A DNA stretch of 64,000 nt from Isoalcanivorax indicus (GCF_003259185.1 NZ_QGMP01000001.1:558001-622000); one strand, 5' to 3'; shown: positions 10,083-18,673, numbered from the stretch's first letter. Made by a program: numbers and translations. The notes: generated by a model not told the origin, from the letters alone.

Positions 10083-11078
10083 ATGACGGCAACGGGGCAG
10101 GGCGAGGCAGATACACGTTTTCAGGCGCTGTGCGCGTGGGCCGGCGCCGCGCTGGGCGAGCCGGTGGCGCCGGTGCCGGCGTCGGCCGATGCCAGCTTCC
10201 GCCGCTATTTCCGCTGTCAGGTCGCTGGCCGCAGTGTGATTCTGATGGATGCGCCACCCGCGCAGGAGGATTCGGCGCCCTTTGTGGATATCGCCGGGCG
10301 CCTGACGCGGGCCGGGGTGCCGGTACCGGAGATTCTGGCGCTGGACCTGTCCCGCGGTTTCATGGCGCTGAGTGATCTGGGGCGCGAGACCTGGCTGACC
10401 GCGCTGACGCCCGAAAACGCCGATGCCTGGTTCAGCCAGGCGCTGGATACCCTGATTACCCTGCAGCAGGCCGATACCGGGGGGCTGCCGGTTTACGACG
10501 ATGCGCTGTTGCGCCGTGAACTGGCGCTGTTCCCCGACTGGTACCTGGGGCGTCATCTGCACGCGGCTGACGATCCCCGGCTGATGTCTGTGCTGACCAC
10601 GTTGAATGATCAGTTGGTGGAGGCGGCGCTGGCTCAGCGGCAGGTGTTCGTGCACCGCGACTACATGCCCCGCAACCTGATGGTCAGCACGCCCAATCCC
10701 GGCGTGCTGGATTTCCAGGATGCGGTGCGCGGGCCGGTCAGCTATGACCCCGTATGCCTGTTCCGGGATGCCTTTATCAGTTGGCCCGAGTCCCGCGTGC
10801 TGGGCTGGCTGGCGGATTACCACGGGCGCGCCCTGTCGGCCGGGCTGCCGGTGCCGGCCGAACGGGACGCCTTTCTGCGCGATGCTGACCTGATGGGCGC
10901 CCAGCGCCATCTGAAAGTCATCGGCATCTTTGCCCGCATCCGCTATCGCGATGGCAAGCCGCGCTATCTGGACGATGCGCCGCGCTTTTTCGCCTACCTG
11001 CAGGCCGTCGCCACGCGCCACCCGGAGCTTGAGGCTCTGCGCCGGTTGTTGGCGTTGCTGGCCGAGCGGGAGGGCTGA
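10083..11078 (+). CDS. amgK: sugar kinase of the aminoglycoside phosphotransferase fold, AmgK type
   Basis: 331 residues from the ATG at 10083 after a GGGAGG site; an upstream in-frame ATG at 10026 is less likely. The kinase catalytic loop HRDYMPRN is at residues 191-198 and the metal-binding DFQDA at 210-214. AmgK phosphorylates N-acetylmuramic acid and N-acetylglucosamine at the anomeric position in the Pseudomonas cell-wall recycling shortcut that bypasses fosfomycin-sensitive MurA. The call rests on direct coupling to murU (stop and start share one base) and on the conserved position divergent from lptD. Confidence 0.9.
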   Translation: MTATGQGEADTRFQALCAWAGAALGEPVAPVPASADASFRRYFRCQVAGRSVILMDAPPAQEDSAPFVDIAGRLTRAGVPVPEILALDLSRGFMALSDLGRETWLTALTPENADAWFSQALDTLITLQQADTGGLPVYDDALLRRELALFPDWYLGRHLHAADDPRLMSVLTTLNDQLVEAALAQRQVFVHRDYMPRNLMVSTPNPGVLDFQDAVRGPVSYDPVCLFRDAFISWPESRVLGWLADYHGRALSAGLPVPAERDAFLRDADLMGAQRHLKVIGIFARIRYRDGKPRYLDDAPRFFAYLQAVATRHPELEALRRLLALLAEREG

Positions 11079-11755
11079 TGAAGGCGATGATTCTGGCGGC
11101 CGGTCTGGGTACACGCATGCGCCCGCTGACCGAGCACACGCCCAAGCCGTTGCTGCAGGTAGGCGGCAAGACGCTGATTGAGTACCACATTGCTGCTCTG
11201 GCGCGGGCGGGCATCCGCGATCTGGTCATCAACACGGCCTGGCTGGGTGAGCAGATCGAGGCCGCGCTGGGCGCCGGCGAGGGGCACGGTGTGCGCATTC
11301 AGTGGTCGCGGGAAGGGCAGCCGCTGGACACGGCGGGCGGCATTCGTCGTGCCCTGCCGTTACTGGGCGATGCGCCTTTTGTGGTGGTGAACGGGGATGT
11401 CTGGACCGATTTTGATTTTTCCACGCTGCCTCGGGCGCCGCGTGCCGAAGCGCATGTGCTGCTGGTAGATAACCCGCCGCAGCATCCGCAGGGCGATTTC
11501 TGGCTCGCGCCTGATGGTCGGGTGCAGGATGCCGCCCCGGACGCCGCCGCACGGCGCCTTACATTCTCGGGTATCGGCGTCTATCATCCGGCGCTGTTTG
11601 CCCGATGCCCCGGCGAAGCGCGTCTGGCGCCACTGTTGCGTGATGCCATGGCACACGATGCGGTCAGTGGCTCCGTGCATGATGGGCGCTGGTATGATAT
11701 CGGCACCCCGGCGCGGCTGGCTGCGCTGGATCAGCAACTCAAGGAGACCCCATGA
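11078..11755 (+). CDS. murU: N-acetylmuramate alpha-1-phosphate uridylyltransferase
   Basis: 225 residues. The nucleotidyltransferase signature [10 protein letters not shown] is at residues 9-18, followed by PKPLL at 22-26 and a metal-binding VVNGDVW segment. MurU makes UDP-MurNAc from MurNAc-1-phosphate produced by AmgK. It starts inside the amgK stop (TGATG) and overlaps rpe by ATGA, so amgK-murU-rpe probably forms one transcript. Confidence 0.92.
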   Translation: MKAMILAAGLGTRMRPLTEHTPKPLLQVGGKTLIEYHIAALARAGIRDLVINTAWLGEQIEAALGAGEGHGVRIQWSREGQPLDTAGGIRRALPLLGDAPFVVVNGDVWTDFDFSTLPRAPRAEAHVLLVDNPPQHPQGDFWLAPDGRVQDAAPDAAARRLTFSGIGVYHPALFARCPGEARLAPLLRDAMAHDAVSGSVHDGRWYDIGTPARLAALDQQLKETP

Positions 11756-12432
11756 CTGCATCCGAGAACCGTTACCTGATCGCGCCCTCCATTCTGGCGG
11801 CGGATTTTGCCCGCCTGGGAGAAGAGGCCGAGGCCGTGCTGGCTGCCGGGGCGGATGTCATCCATTTTGACGTCATGGACAACCACTACGTGCCCAACCT
11901 CACCATCGGCCCGATGGTGTGTGAGGCGCTGCGCAAGTACGGCATCACGGCACCGATTGATGTGCACCTGATGGTATCGCCGGTGGATGACCTGATCGGC
12001 AGCTTCGCCGATGCGGGCGCGAGCATGATCACCTTCCACCCTGAGGCCAGCCGTCACGTGGATCGCTCCCTGCAGCTGATCCGTGACCGGGGCTGCAAGG
12101 CGGGGCTGGTGCTGAATCCGGCCACCGGGCCCGACTGCCTGGAGTACGTCATGGACAAGCTGGACATGATCCTGCTGATGTCCGTGAACCCCGGCTTCGG
12201 CGGCCAGAAATTCATTCCCGGTACCTTGCGCAAGATCGAGCAGGTGCGGCGGTTGATCGACGACAGTGGTCTGGATATCCGTCTTGAGGTGGATGGCGGG
12301 ATCAGCGAGAACAACATTGCCGAGGTGGCGGCGGCGGGCGCGGACATGTTCGTGGCCGGTTCTGCGATTTACGGCAAGTCCGATTATCGGGCGGTGATTG
12401 ATGCCATGCGGCATCAGCTGGCGGCGCTCTGA
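11752..12432 (+). CDS. rpe: ribulose-phosphate 3-epimerase
   Basis: 226 residues; TIM-barrel epimerase. [10 protein letters not shown] is at residues 10-19 and HFDVMDN at 38-44 gives metal ligands and catalytic Asp; DVHLMV and EVDGGI follow in order. It interconverts ribulose-5-phosphate and xylulose-5-phosphate. In Pseudomonas rpe is followed by gph and trpE; here neither follows directly and no gph is in the window. Confidence 0.97.
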   Translation: MTASENRYLIAPSILAADFARLGEEAEAVLAAGADVIHFDVMDNHYVPNLTIGPMVCEALRKYGITAPIDVHLMVSPVDDLIGSFADAGASMITFHPEASRHVDRSLQLIRDRGCKAGLVLNPATGPDCLEYVMDKLDMILLMSVNPGFGGQKFIPGTLRKIEQVRRLIDDSGLDIRLEVDGGISENNIAEVAAAGADMFVAGSAIYGKSDYRAVIDAMRHQLAAL

Positions 12433-12498
12433 CCGAGCGCCGTCAATCGTCCCAACCCGCGCGCCGGAGGATCCCGGTGCCAGACTGGAGAAAGGCAA

Positions 12499-13059
12499 AT
12501 GATCAGAAAGAACCCCAGTGGTGACCTGCCGGTAGTGGCGGAGTCGGCGTTTGTTGACCCCACCGCCATCATCTGCGGCAAGGTGTTTGTCGGCGAAAAT
12601 GTATTCATCGGCCCCTACGCTGTGATTCGAGCCGACGAAGTGGATGCCGAGGGCGGCATGGAGCCGATCATCATTGGCGACAACTCGAACATCCAGGACG
12701 GTGTGGTCATTCACTCCAAGTCCGGGGCGCGGGTAGAGGTGGGGGCGCATACCTCGATTGCGCATCGCTCGATCGTGCATGGCCCCTGCAAGGTGGGTGC
12801 CCACGTCTTTATCGGCTTCAATTCCGTGCTGTTCAACTGTGAGGTCGGCGAGAGATCGGTGGTGCGGCATAACTCGGTGGTGGAAGGCGTGGTGGTCCCC
12901 GAAAACTTCCATATTCCCTCGACCAGTAATATCCGCAAGGAAAGCGACCTGGCCAACATCGAGCCGGTACCGGCGGACGCCTCCTCCTTCTCTGAGGACG
13001 TGGCGCAGACCAATGTGCGTCTGGTGCAAGGCTACAAGAAAATCCAGAACGAGTTGTAA
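12499..13059 (+). CDS. gamma-class carbonic anhydrase-like hexapeptide protein
   Basis: 186 residues, left-handed beta-helix. The active-site pattern of the archaeal enzyme Cam is visible with correct spacing: Arg44 and Asp46, Gln66, and zinc ligands His72, His89 and His94 (the last two five apart, as in Cam). The C-terminal helix is long. Family enzymes hydrate CO2 to bicarbonate. The Cam acidic loop seems absent, as in many bacterial homologues, so activity is not certain. It begins 66 bases after rpe, and an inverted repeat closes it off downstream. Confidence 0.8.
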   Translation: MIRKNPSGDLPVVAESAFVDPTAIICGKVFVGENVFIGPYAVIRADEVDAEGGMEPIIIGDNSNIQDGVVIHSKSGARVEVGAHTSIAHRSIVHGPCKVGAHVFIGFNSVLFNCEVGERSVVRHNSVVEGVVVPENFHIPSTSNIRKESDLANIEPVPADASSFSEDVAQTNVRLVQGYKKIQNEL

Positions 13060-13073
13060 GCAAGTCCTTGCAC

Positions 13074-13100
13074 AGGCTGCCTTGCAGGCAAGGCAGCCTT
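13074..13100 (+). terminator. hairpin terminator after the carbonic anhydrase-like gene
   Basis: AGGCTGCCTTGC at 13074-13085 and its exact complement at 13088-13099 form a GC-rich hairpin followed by a short TT run, 14 bases after the stop. It separates this gene from the GAF membrane protein. Confidence 0.65.
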
Positions 13101-13205
13101 TCCCGGTTCGGCGATAGCATTGTGCCACTATTTACAGCCGCCCCGGTTTGCACGAATGTTCCCCTTTTGGGTTGTCGAGTCCGACACTGTTTCTGGGGGG
13201 AAACC

Positions 13206-14498
13206 GTGAACCAAGCATCCTTGGCGGTGGAAACACCGCTTCATATCGCCCGTGACTGGGACGCCGAACAGGATGGTCGTCCTGATACGCTGCAAGTCTG
13301 TGACGAGGCCACCCTGCGCCGGGCGCTGGACGGCCCGCTGCTGACCCGCCCGTTGCCCGGGCATCTCGAGTCTGCATTTCGCCAGCATACCCGTGAGCGG
13401 GCGGCGCGCCTGCTGCGTTTGTCGGTGTACGGCATGATTGCCGTGTACACCGTGGTCTCCGGCGCCGCCGCCTTGTTCACGGATGAGCCGGGGTTGAATA
13501 CCTGGTTGCTGGTGGCCGTCTTGCCAGTGGGCATTGTGCTGGCGCTGATCTGGCTGGCCACGCGACTCAATGACATGGAGTCCATCGTCGAACCCTTGCT
13601 GGTGGGCGGTGTGTTTGTCTCCATTCTCGGTTGTGGTGCGGCGGCGCTGTACCTGCGTGATGATCTGTTTGCACAGATTGCCGCCTACGAAACCATCTAC
13701 GTGTTGATTATCGCCTTCTCGATCCTGCGCCTGCCGTTGATTCGGGTGGCGTTGGCGTCGTTGCTGGCGTTTGTCCTGGCGGCCGTCACCATGGTGGCGA
13801 TGGACCACCCGGTGTTGTGGCTTGATAGCCTGCTCTATTTCCTGGTGCCCTGGACCCTGTGTGTGGTGGTCGGGGCGATGCTGGAGCATGCCGAGCGCAA
13901 GGAGTTCTTGCAGAATGAGTTGCTGACGCTGGAGTCGCTGCGCCTGCGGGACATGAACCAGCAGGCTGAGCAGGCGCTGGCACGGCGCACCCTGCAAGCG
14001 GACTACCTGTCACTGATTGCCGGTAACCCCGATGCGCAAGTGCTGTTCCAGCGCACGCTGGGGTTTCTGATCGAGCGCACCGGGGCGCAGGTGGGCGTCG
14101 CCTACCGCTGTGGTGAGGATGGCCTGCTGCACCCCATGGCCACCTGGGGCGCCAGCCTGGGGCGTGCCGTCCGCGAAGAGCCTCTGGACCCTGAGGGGAC
14201 GCTGCTGCAGCCGGTTATTGCGCAACGCACGGCACGCCAGGTGCGCGATCTGCCGCCGGGTTACCTGCCCATCGTGACCGCCTCACAGCGGATGACACCG
14301 GGCGCCATTCTGGTGGTGCCGGTCTGCCAGGGGGATGACGTGGTGGCGGTGGTTGAACTGGGGCGGCTGTCTGCATTCAGCGCAGAGCAGGAAGCGGTAG
14401 CCGGGCTGGTGGTGACGCATTTTGCCTATGCGGTGCAGGCGGCCCTGCTGCGCCAGCAGCAACGGCGCCGCAAGGAGGCCACGCAAAGCGTCAGCTGA
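13206..14498 (+). CDS. six-TM membrane protein with C-terminal GAF domain
   Basis: 430 residues from GTG at 13206, preceded by a G-rich ribosome-binding site. An ATG at 13068 lies within the upstream hairpin and is rejected. Hydrophobic segments at about 72-92, 100-118, 131-149, 160-178, 180-198 and 205-224 predict six membrane helices. A charged helical linker (226-265) leads into a GAF-like domain at about 270-420. This resembles the sensory half of membrane-bound cyclases or kinases, but the protein ends soon after the GAF domain with no GGDEF, kinase or HTH module. The function is unknown. Confidence 0.7.
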   Translation: MNQASLAVETPLHIARDWDAEQDGRPDTLQVCDEATLRRALDGPLLTRPLPGHLESAFRQHTRERAARLLRLSVYGMIAVYTVVSGAAALFTDEPGLNTWLLVAVLPVGIVLALIWLATRLNDMESIVEPLLVGGVFVSILGCGAAALYLRDDLFAQIAAYETIYVLIIAFSILRLPLIRVALASLLAFVLAAVTMVAMDHPVLWLDSLLYFLVPWTLCVVVGAMLEHAERKEFLQNELLTLESLRLRDMNQQAEQALARRTLQADYLSLIAGNPDAQVLFQRTLGFLIERTGAQVGVAYRCGEDGLLHPMATWGASLGRAVREEPLDPEGTLLQPVIAQRTARQVRDLPPGYLPIVTASQRMTPGAILVVPVCQGDDVVAVVELGRLSAFSAEQEAVAGLVVTHFAYAVQAALLRQQQRRRKEATQSVS

Positions 14499-14838
14499 TC
14501 ACCAGCAGGAACAGGCCCAGCATGACCACCGCGCCGATGATGATGAAGCTGAAGGCGCGGTGGCTCACCTCGCCATTGAAGTCTGCCTCCAGGACATCAA
14601 TGTCCTCCACCGGCAGCGGGTCGCGCACGGGGTGATCGGGATCATCCAGCAGGGCCAGTGCATCTTCGTATTGATGGTCCAGCACCACCCACAGACCGAC
14701 ATAGAACGCACCGGAAAAGATGGGCGCCGCCCGATAGGATTCCTTGCCGGCGATATGGGTGGCAATGCCGCGACTGCGCAGGTTCATGGCGACCTGCTGG
14801 GCGTCGAGCAATGAGTTGTACTTGCGCAGCAATTGCAT
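14491..14838 (-). CDS. DUF2007-like small membrane protein
   Basis: 115 residues. The N-terminal half (MQLLRKYNSLLDAQQVAMNLRSRGIATHI) resembles the DUF2007 putative signal-transducing fold found in short regulators. A single membrane helix, FSFIIIGAVVMLGLFLLVIS, closes the C-terminus. It converges on the GAF protein and overlaps it by eight bases. No function is known. Confidence 0.65.
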   Translation of the reverse strand: MQLLRKYNSLLDAQQVAMNLRSRGIATHIAGKESYRAAPIFSGAFYVGLWVVLDHQYEDALALLDDPDHPVRDPLPVEDIDVLEADFNGEVSHRAFSFIIIGAVVMLGLFLLVIS

Positions 14839-14865
14839 CGGTATCCCTCCGCTGCGGGTAAAGGG

Positions 14866-15342
14866 TCACTCTACCGACTGGCGGTGCGGTATGTCATCGG
14901 GATGTTCAACCATGACCTGATGCAGGCGCAGCGGCTGCCCGTCGGCATCGAGCACTTCCACGGGGCGCACCGGGCGGCCGGTGCTGCGATCACGCATGGC
15001 CAGCGGCGGTTGATCCGTGAGCACCCACTTGTCGCCCCACTGGCGCAGGGCGGTCAGCACCACGAACAGATCACGGCCTTTCTCTGTCAGCCGGTATTCA
15101 TGCCGCCGTCCCTGTTCTCCCACATCGACCTTGCGCAGTACCCCGGCTTCCACCAGGCGGCGCAGCCGGTCCACCAGGATATTGCGGGCGATGCCCAGCG
15201 CCTGCTGAAAATCGGTAAAGCGGCGCGTGCCTTGCATGGCCTCACGCACAATCAACAGCGACCACCAGTCACCGATCTGGCTCAGGGCACGGGTGATGGC
15301 GCAGCACTGTTCGTTGGCGGACAAGTCCTGTCGTGGGCTCAT
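14866..15342 (-). CDS. HxlR-family transcriptional regulator
   Basis: 158 residues from ATG 15342 (MSPRQDL). It has the HxlR winged helix: QCCAITRALSQIGDWWSLLIVREAM, then FTDFQQALGIARNILVDRLRRLVEAGVL and the beta wing EYRLTEKGRD. Cys13 and Cys14 lie where redox- or electrophile-sensing HxlR proteins have their conserved Cys. Divergent transcription from an old yellow enzyme suggests that it controls that gene in response to reactive electrophiles; this is inference. The 116-base gap between them carries operator-like repeats. Confidence 0.88.
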   Translation of the reverse strand: MSPRQDLSANEQCCAITRALSQIGDWWSLLIVREAMQGTRRFTDFQQALGIARNILVDRLRRLVEAGVLRKVDVGEQGRRHEYRLTEKGRDLFVVLTALRQWGDKWVLTDQPPLAMRDRSTGRPVRPVEVLDADGQPLRLHQVMVEHPDDIPHRQSVE

Positions 15343-15385
15343 GGCTGCTCGCTTCGTGGGCTCATGGGGGCAGCTTACGCAAAGT

Positions 15386-15442
15386 GGTTGCAAATTGAAA
15401 CCATTGAAATTAGGGTGTCGAAACAAGTTTTCAAATGAAACC
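15386..15442. promoter_or_regulatory. two operator-like palindromes between HxlR regulator and old yellow enzyme
   Basis: GGTTGCAAATTGAAACC (15386-15402) is a nearly perfect palindrome. GTTTTCAAATGAAACC (15427-15442) is a related imperfect palindrome ending 16 bases before the enzyme's ATG. They share CAAAT(T)GAAACCATT as a direct repeat about 41 bases apart, close to four helical turns. This fits binding of an HxlR dimer at two sites to repress both directions. Confidence 0.6.
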
Positions 15443-15458
15443 ATTTCTGGAGCGCTGC

Positions 15459-16574
15459 ATGTCCACCCCTTCCCTTGAGCCGTTGCTGCGGCCGTTCGAG
15501 TGCAAGTCCCTGCGCCTGCGCAATCGTGTCGCCATGGCGCCCATGACGCGGACCTTCTCACCGGGGTATGTGCCCAACGACGAGGTGGTTGGCTACTACC
15601 GCCGTCGCGCTGAAGCGGGGGTCGGCCTGATCATTACCGAGGGCACCACGGTTGGCCACAAGGCGGCCAACGGTTATGAGCGGGTGCCGGCCTTCCACGG
15701 TGAGGCGGCCCTGGCTGGCTGGAAGAGGGTGGTGGATGCCGTCCATGAGGCGGGGGGCCAGATCATTCCCCAGTTGTGGCATGTCGGCGCGGTGCGCAAG
15801 CCGGGTATCGGGCCGGACCCGGACGTCCCGGGACACAGCCCGTCCGGGCTGTTCCGGCCAGGCAAGGAAAATGGCCATGCCATGACCCGCGAAGATATCG
15901 CCGAGGTGGTGGCGGCGTTTGCCGACGCAGCGGTGCAGGCACAGATGCTGGGGTTTGATGGCGTCGAGATCCACGGCGCCCACGGTTACCTGATCGACCA
16001 GTTTTTCTGGGAAGGGACCAACCAGCGTGATGATGAGTATGGCGGCTCGATGGCCAATCGTGGGCGCTTTGCCGAGGAAATCATTCGCGCCGTGCGTGAG
16101 GCCGTGGGCGAAGACTTCACCATTGTCCTGCGCTATTCGCAGTGGAAGCAGCAGGATTATGAAGCCCGGCTGGCACAGACGCCTGAAGAGCTGGCGGCAT
16201 TTCTGGCCCCGCTGTCCGAGGCCGGTGTGGATATCTTCCACGCCAGCACCCGCCGCTTCTGGACGCCGGAGTTTGAAGGCTCTGACCTGAATCTGGCGGG
16301 CTGGACCCGCAAGCTGACCGGCAAACCGGCCATGACCGTCGGCAGTGTCGGCCTGGACGATGATTTTCTCAATGGCGGCAAGATGGGCATGGGCGGCGAT
16401 GCCAGCCCTCAGGGCATTGATGAGCTGGTGCGGCGTATGGCCGCTGACGAGTTCGACCTGGTGGCGGTGGGTCGTGCGCTGCTGGTCGACCCGCAGTGGT
16501 TGCAGAAGCTGGTGGATGGCCGCAGCGACGAGATTCAGCCCTTTACCAAGGCGGCCCTGATGTCCCTGAGCTGA
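15459..16574 (+). CDS. NADH:flavin oxidoreductase, old yellow enzyme family
   Basis: 371 residues from ATG 15459, which has GGAG six bases upstream. It is a flavin-binding TIM barrel: MAPMTR at residues 26-31, QLWHVG at 105-110, and the substrate-binding pair in GVEIHGAHGYLIDQFFW. An FMN-phosphate region near GRALLVDPQW is at the C-terminus. OYE enzymes reduce activated alkenes, quinones or nitro compounds with NAD(P)H. The exact substrate cannot be told from sequence; the divergent HxlR gene suggests electrophile-inducible detoxification. Confidence 0.92.
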   Translation: MSTPSLEPLLRPFECKSLRLRNRVAMAPMTRTFSPGYVPNDEVVGYYRRRAEAGVGLIITEGTTVGHKAANGYERVPAFHGEAALAGWKRVVDAVHEAGGQIIPQLWHVGAVRKPGIGPDPDVPGHSPSGLFRPGKENGHAMTREDIAEVVAAFADAAVQAQMLGFDGVEIHGAHGYLIDQFFWEGTNQRDDEYGGSMANRGRFAEEIIRAVREAVGEDFTIVLRYSQWKQQDYEARLAQTPEELAAFLAPLSEAGVDIFHASTRRFWTPEFEGSDLNLAGWTRKLTGKPAMTVGSVGLDDDFLNGGKMGMGGDASPQGIDELVRRMAADEFDLVAVGRALLVDPQWLQKLVDGRSDEIQPFTKAALMSLS

Positions 16575-16599
16575 CCCGCCCGGCGTTCACCCGGCGTAT

Positions 16600-16633
16600 C
16601 ATGGCCCTCTCACGCCTGACCAGGCGGGCCATG
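16600..16633. terminator. inverted repeat after old yellow enzyme gene
   Basis: CATGGCCC (16600-16607) pairs with GGGCCATG (16626-16633), with an inner CGCCTG/CAGGCG pair. It lies 26 bases past the stop and just ahead of the next gene's start at 16645. There is no T-run, so it may act as attenuator or processing site rather than a simple terminator. Confidence 0.4.
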
Positions 16634-16644
16634 AGGGCGTTCAG

Positions 16645-17343
16645 ATGACACAAGTGAAATACCGGGGCAAGGCGGCACTGGCGGTGTTGGTGGTGGCGGT
16701 GGCGGTCCTCACGGGTTGTATTCCCATGACGGCACGGCAGACGGATTCGCCGCCCGTGGCGGGCGAGGTGTTGAGGGCGTCCAGTGGCGTGCCCCTGGCG
16801 GCAGCGACCGTGAGCGCCATGCCCCGCGATCTGGCGCCGGGGCCGCATACCGTGACGGATGCGATGGGCCGCTTTGAGCTGCCGGAGCGCGACCGGCGCC
16901 GGGTCTTCCTGGCGATGCCAGGGATGGCGCTGGATCGTGTGCCGGTGCGTGCCCGCCACGATGCCGACACGTTGCAGGGTTATGGCCTGGCCGGGAAATG
17001 GCTGAGACAGCCGGCGCCCGCGCCACAGGTCGAGATGGTGATCCTGATGTTGCCGCGCGTCGATACCGTGTCGCTGAGCGATACGTGCCAGCTCGAAGGC
17101 ATTCACGCCTACGCCGCGCAGTTGCTGACGGCGTTACCCTCCTTGCAGGAAGCGCCCTGGTTCCGGGCGCGTTTTCTTGATGATCGAGAATTCGCGCTGC
17201 GCTGGTATCAGGACCTGGACTGGTTCGCCGCCCTGGCGCGCCGCGCCTGCGGCGATGCGGAGGCCTTTGCGCCGCTGGAGGCCGCTCTGGACGCGTTCGC
17301 CAGCGTGGTGCTGGCGTCGCCGGATACAGTTCTGGTCGATTGA
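16645..17343 (+). CDS. predicted lipoprotein with carboxypeptidase-regulatory-like domain
   Basis: 232 residues. A lipoprotein signal ends in LTGC with Cys25 as the lipidation site. Residues about 38-85 (VAGEVLRASSGVPLAAATV, then VTDAMGRFELPERDRRR) look like a carboxypeptidase regulatory-like beta-sandwich of the kind found in surface and periplasmic proteins. The C-terminal 120 residues are helical and unrecognised. It stands alone between two hairpin-bounded or convergent genes. The function is unknown. Confidence 0.6.
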   Translation: MTQVKYRGKAALAVLVVAVAVLTGCIPMTARQTDSPPVAGEVLRASSGVPLAAATVSAMPRDLAPGPHTVTDAMGRFELPERDRRRVFLAMPGMALDRVPVRARHDADTLQGYGLAGKWLRQPAPAPQVEMVILMLPRVDTVSLSDTCQLEGIHAYAAQLLTALPSLQEAPWFRARFLDDREFALRWYQDLDWFAALARRACGDAEAFAPLEAALDAFASVVLASPDTVLVD

Positions 17344-17350
17344 GGCGCCG

Positions 17351-17914
17351 TTACGGGTTGAGCGGTCGCTGATGCCATTCCCCGGCGCGATATTCGTACA
17401 ACTGTCGTTCGTGGGGGCTGGCCGCCAGATCAAGGTAGTCCACCCGGAAGGGCTGTAAAACAAGCAGCCCGAAGCAGTCCGGCGGCGCTGTGGGGGCCGG
17501 GTGGGTGAAGGCGCTGGCCTGGCCCAGGCTGTGCCCGGGTGCCGGGCGGGTAAAGGTCTGCCTGCTGGCCTCTGACAGCCGCTCCCAGAGTTCGTCGCGC
17601 AGTGACGCGCTGCGCCCCGGTCCTTTCAATGTCACCTCGCCACGTAACCGGAACTGCTGCTGTCGCGCAGGCAGGTACCAGCAGGCCTCCGCCTGGCGGT
17701 GATGCTTCAGTCCCTTGACCTTGGTGCTGCGCAGGTCTGTGGTCATGACCAGGCTGGCGGTGGCGTCCAGCAGCGCTCGGCACACCAGGGTGCGGCAGGT
17801 CACCGCGCCGCTGTCATCCAGACTGGCCAGTTGCAGATACCGGGCCGACGGCTGCGGATTGGCGTGCAGGGCGTGTTGCAACAGTGGGAACCAGGCTGGC
17901 AGGACAGTCGACAC
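17351..17914 (-). CDS. pyridoxamine 5'-phosphate oxidase-like FMN-binding protein
   Basis: 187 residues of the Alr4036-type PPOX split-barrel family. The typical order is visible: RYLQLASLDDSGAVTCRTLVCR, TTDLRSTKVKGLKHHRQAEACWYLP, FRLRGEV and the C-terminal FRVDYLDLAASPHERQLYE. Members bind FMN or a related flavin. True PdxH function is less likely than a general flavin-dependent role. It converges on the lipoprotein gene seven bases away. Confidence 0.8.
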   Translation of the reverse strand: MSTVLPAWFPLLQHALHANPQPSARYLQLASLDDSGAVTCRTLVCRALLDATASLVMTTDLRSTKVKGLKHHRQAEACWYLPARQQQFRLRGEVTLKGPGRSASLRDELWERLSEASRQTFTRPAPGHSLGQASAFTHPAPTAPPDCFGLLVLQPFRVDYLDLAASPHERQLYEYRAGEWHQRPLNP

Positions 17915-17944
17915 GGCAACTCCGGCAGGGCAGGGGTGGGCGCT

Positions 17945-18583
17945 TCAGTGTGCCATCAGTGAGGCGCCGATCCTATCCATGGCGTAAGCCACCAGCGCTT
18001 CGGAACTGGCGGCATCCGGGACCTGATGCCCGGCCTCCTGGCGCGTCAGCATGATGATGCCGTGCAGGGTGCCGCGCAGGTACAGGGCAGTCTGGAACGG
18101 GTCGCGCACATGACGCGGGTCGAGGCTGCCGTCCTGGATGCCGCGCTTGAGGGTGTCGGCCATGATCTGCATGACCTCCCCGGAACAGGCTTCCATAGCG
18201 TCATCCTGCTCCGGTTCGCCAGTCTGGGGCCGGTCGCTGGCGGCCAGCGTCAGCAGGTCGAAATAGTCCGGCTCTTCCCGGGAGAACAGATAGTAAGCCT
18301 GACCCATCGCCTGGATCTGCTCGGCGCCGGTCAGTGGCCTGTCGGCTACTTCGCGAAAGCGGCTGCGCAGACATTCGCCCGCACGCAGGATCACGGCACC
18401 GAGAATGGCCGACTTGTCGCGGAAATAGACATACAGCAGGCCGCGGCTGAGCTGCGCGGCACGGGCAATATCGTCCATGGTGCTGCGCTCGAAGCCTTTG
18501 TCGAAGAATACCGTCTCGGCGGCATCCAGGATGGATGTCCGGCGCAGTTCCTTTTCCTGTGCGCGACGGGCGCGAACGCTCAT
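17945..18583 (-). CDS. TetR-family transcriptional regulator
   Basis: 212 residues from ATG 18583; an upstream ATG at 18637 is less likely because it lacks a good site and extends towards the operators. The N-terminal helix-turn-helix covers about residues 17-62 (ILDAAETVFFDKGFERSTMDDIARAAQLSRGLLYVYF). The C-terminal ligand domain is variable. It is divergent from an RND adaptor-pump pair and very probably represses it. Two short palindromes in the shared gap are the likely operators. Confidence 0.9.
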   Translation of the reverse strand: MSVRARRAQEKELRRTSILDAAETVFFDKGFERSTMDDIARAAQLSRGLLYVYFRDKSAILGAVILRAGECLRSRFREVADRPLTGAEQIQAMGQAYYLFSREEPDYFDLLTLAASDRPQTGEPEQDDAMEACSGEVMQIMADTLKRGIQDGSLDPRHVRDPFQTALYLRGTLHGIIMLTRQEAGHQVPDAASSEALVAYAMDRIGASLMAH

Positions 18584-18640
18584 GGGGCCACCCTTTCTGT
18601 TGCGATGTTGTATCGGCTGGTGATGGCATTTCGCCATCTT

Positions 18641-18673
18641 ATTGACAAAATGTCAATTAGTGACAATATGTCA
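18641..18673. promoter_or_regulatory. tandem TetR-type operators overlapping the pump promoter
   Basis: ATTGACAAAATGTCAAT (18641-18657) is a perfect 17-base palindrome and TGACAATATGTCA (18661-18673) a second with the same TGACA-n3-TGTCA core. Their centres are 18 bases apart. The first includes TTGACA, a consensus -35, and the second covers a weak -10 (CAATAT), so a bound repressor would block the polymerase directly. Confidence 0.7.
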
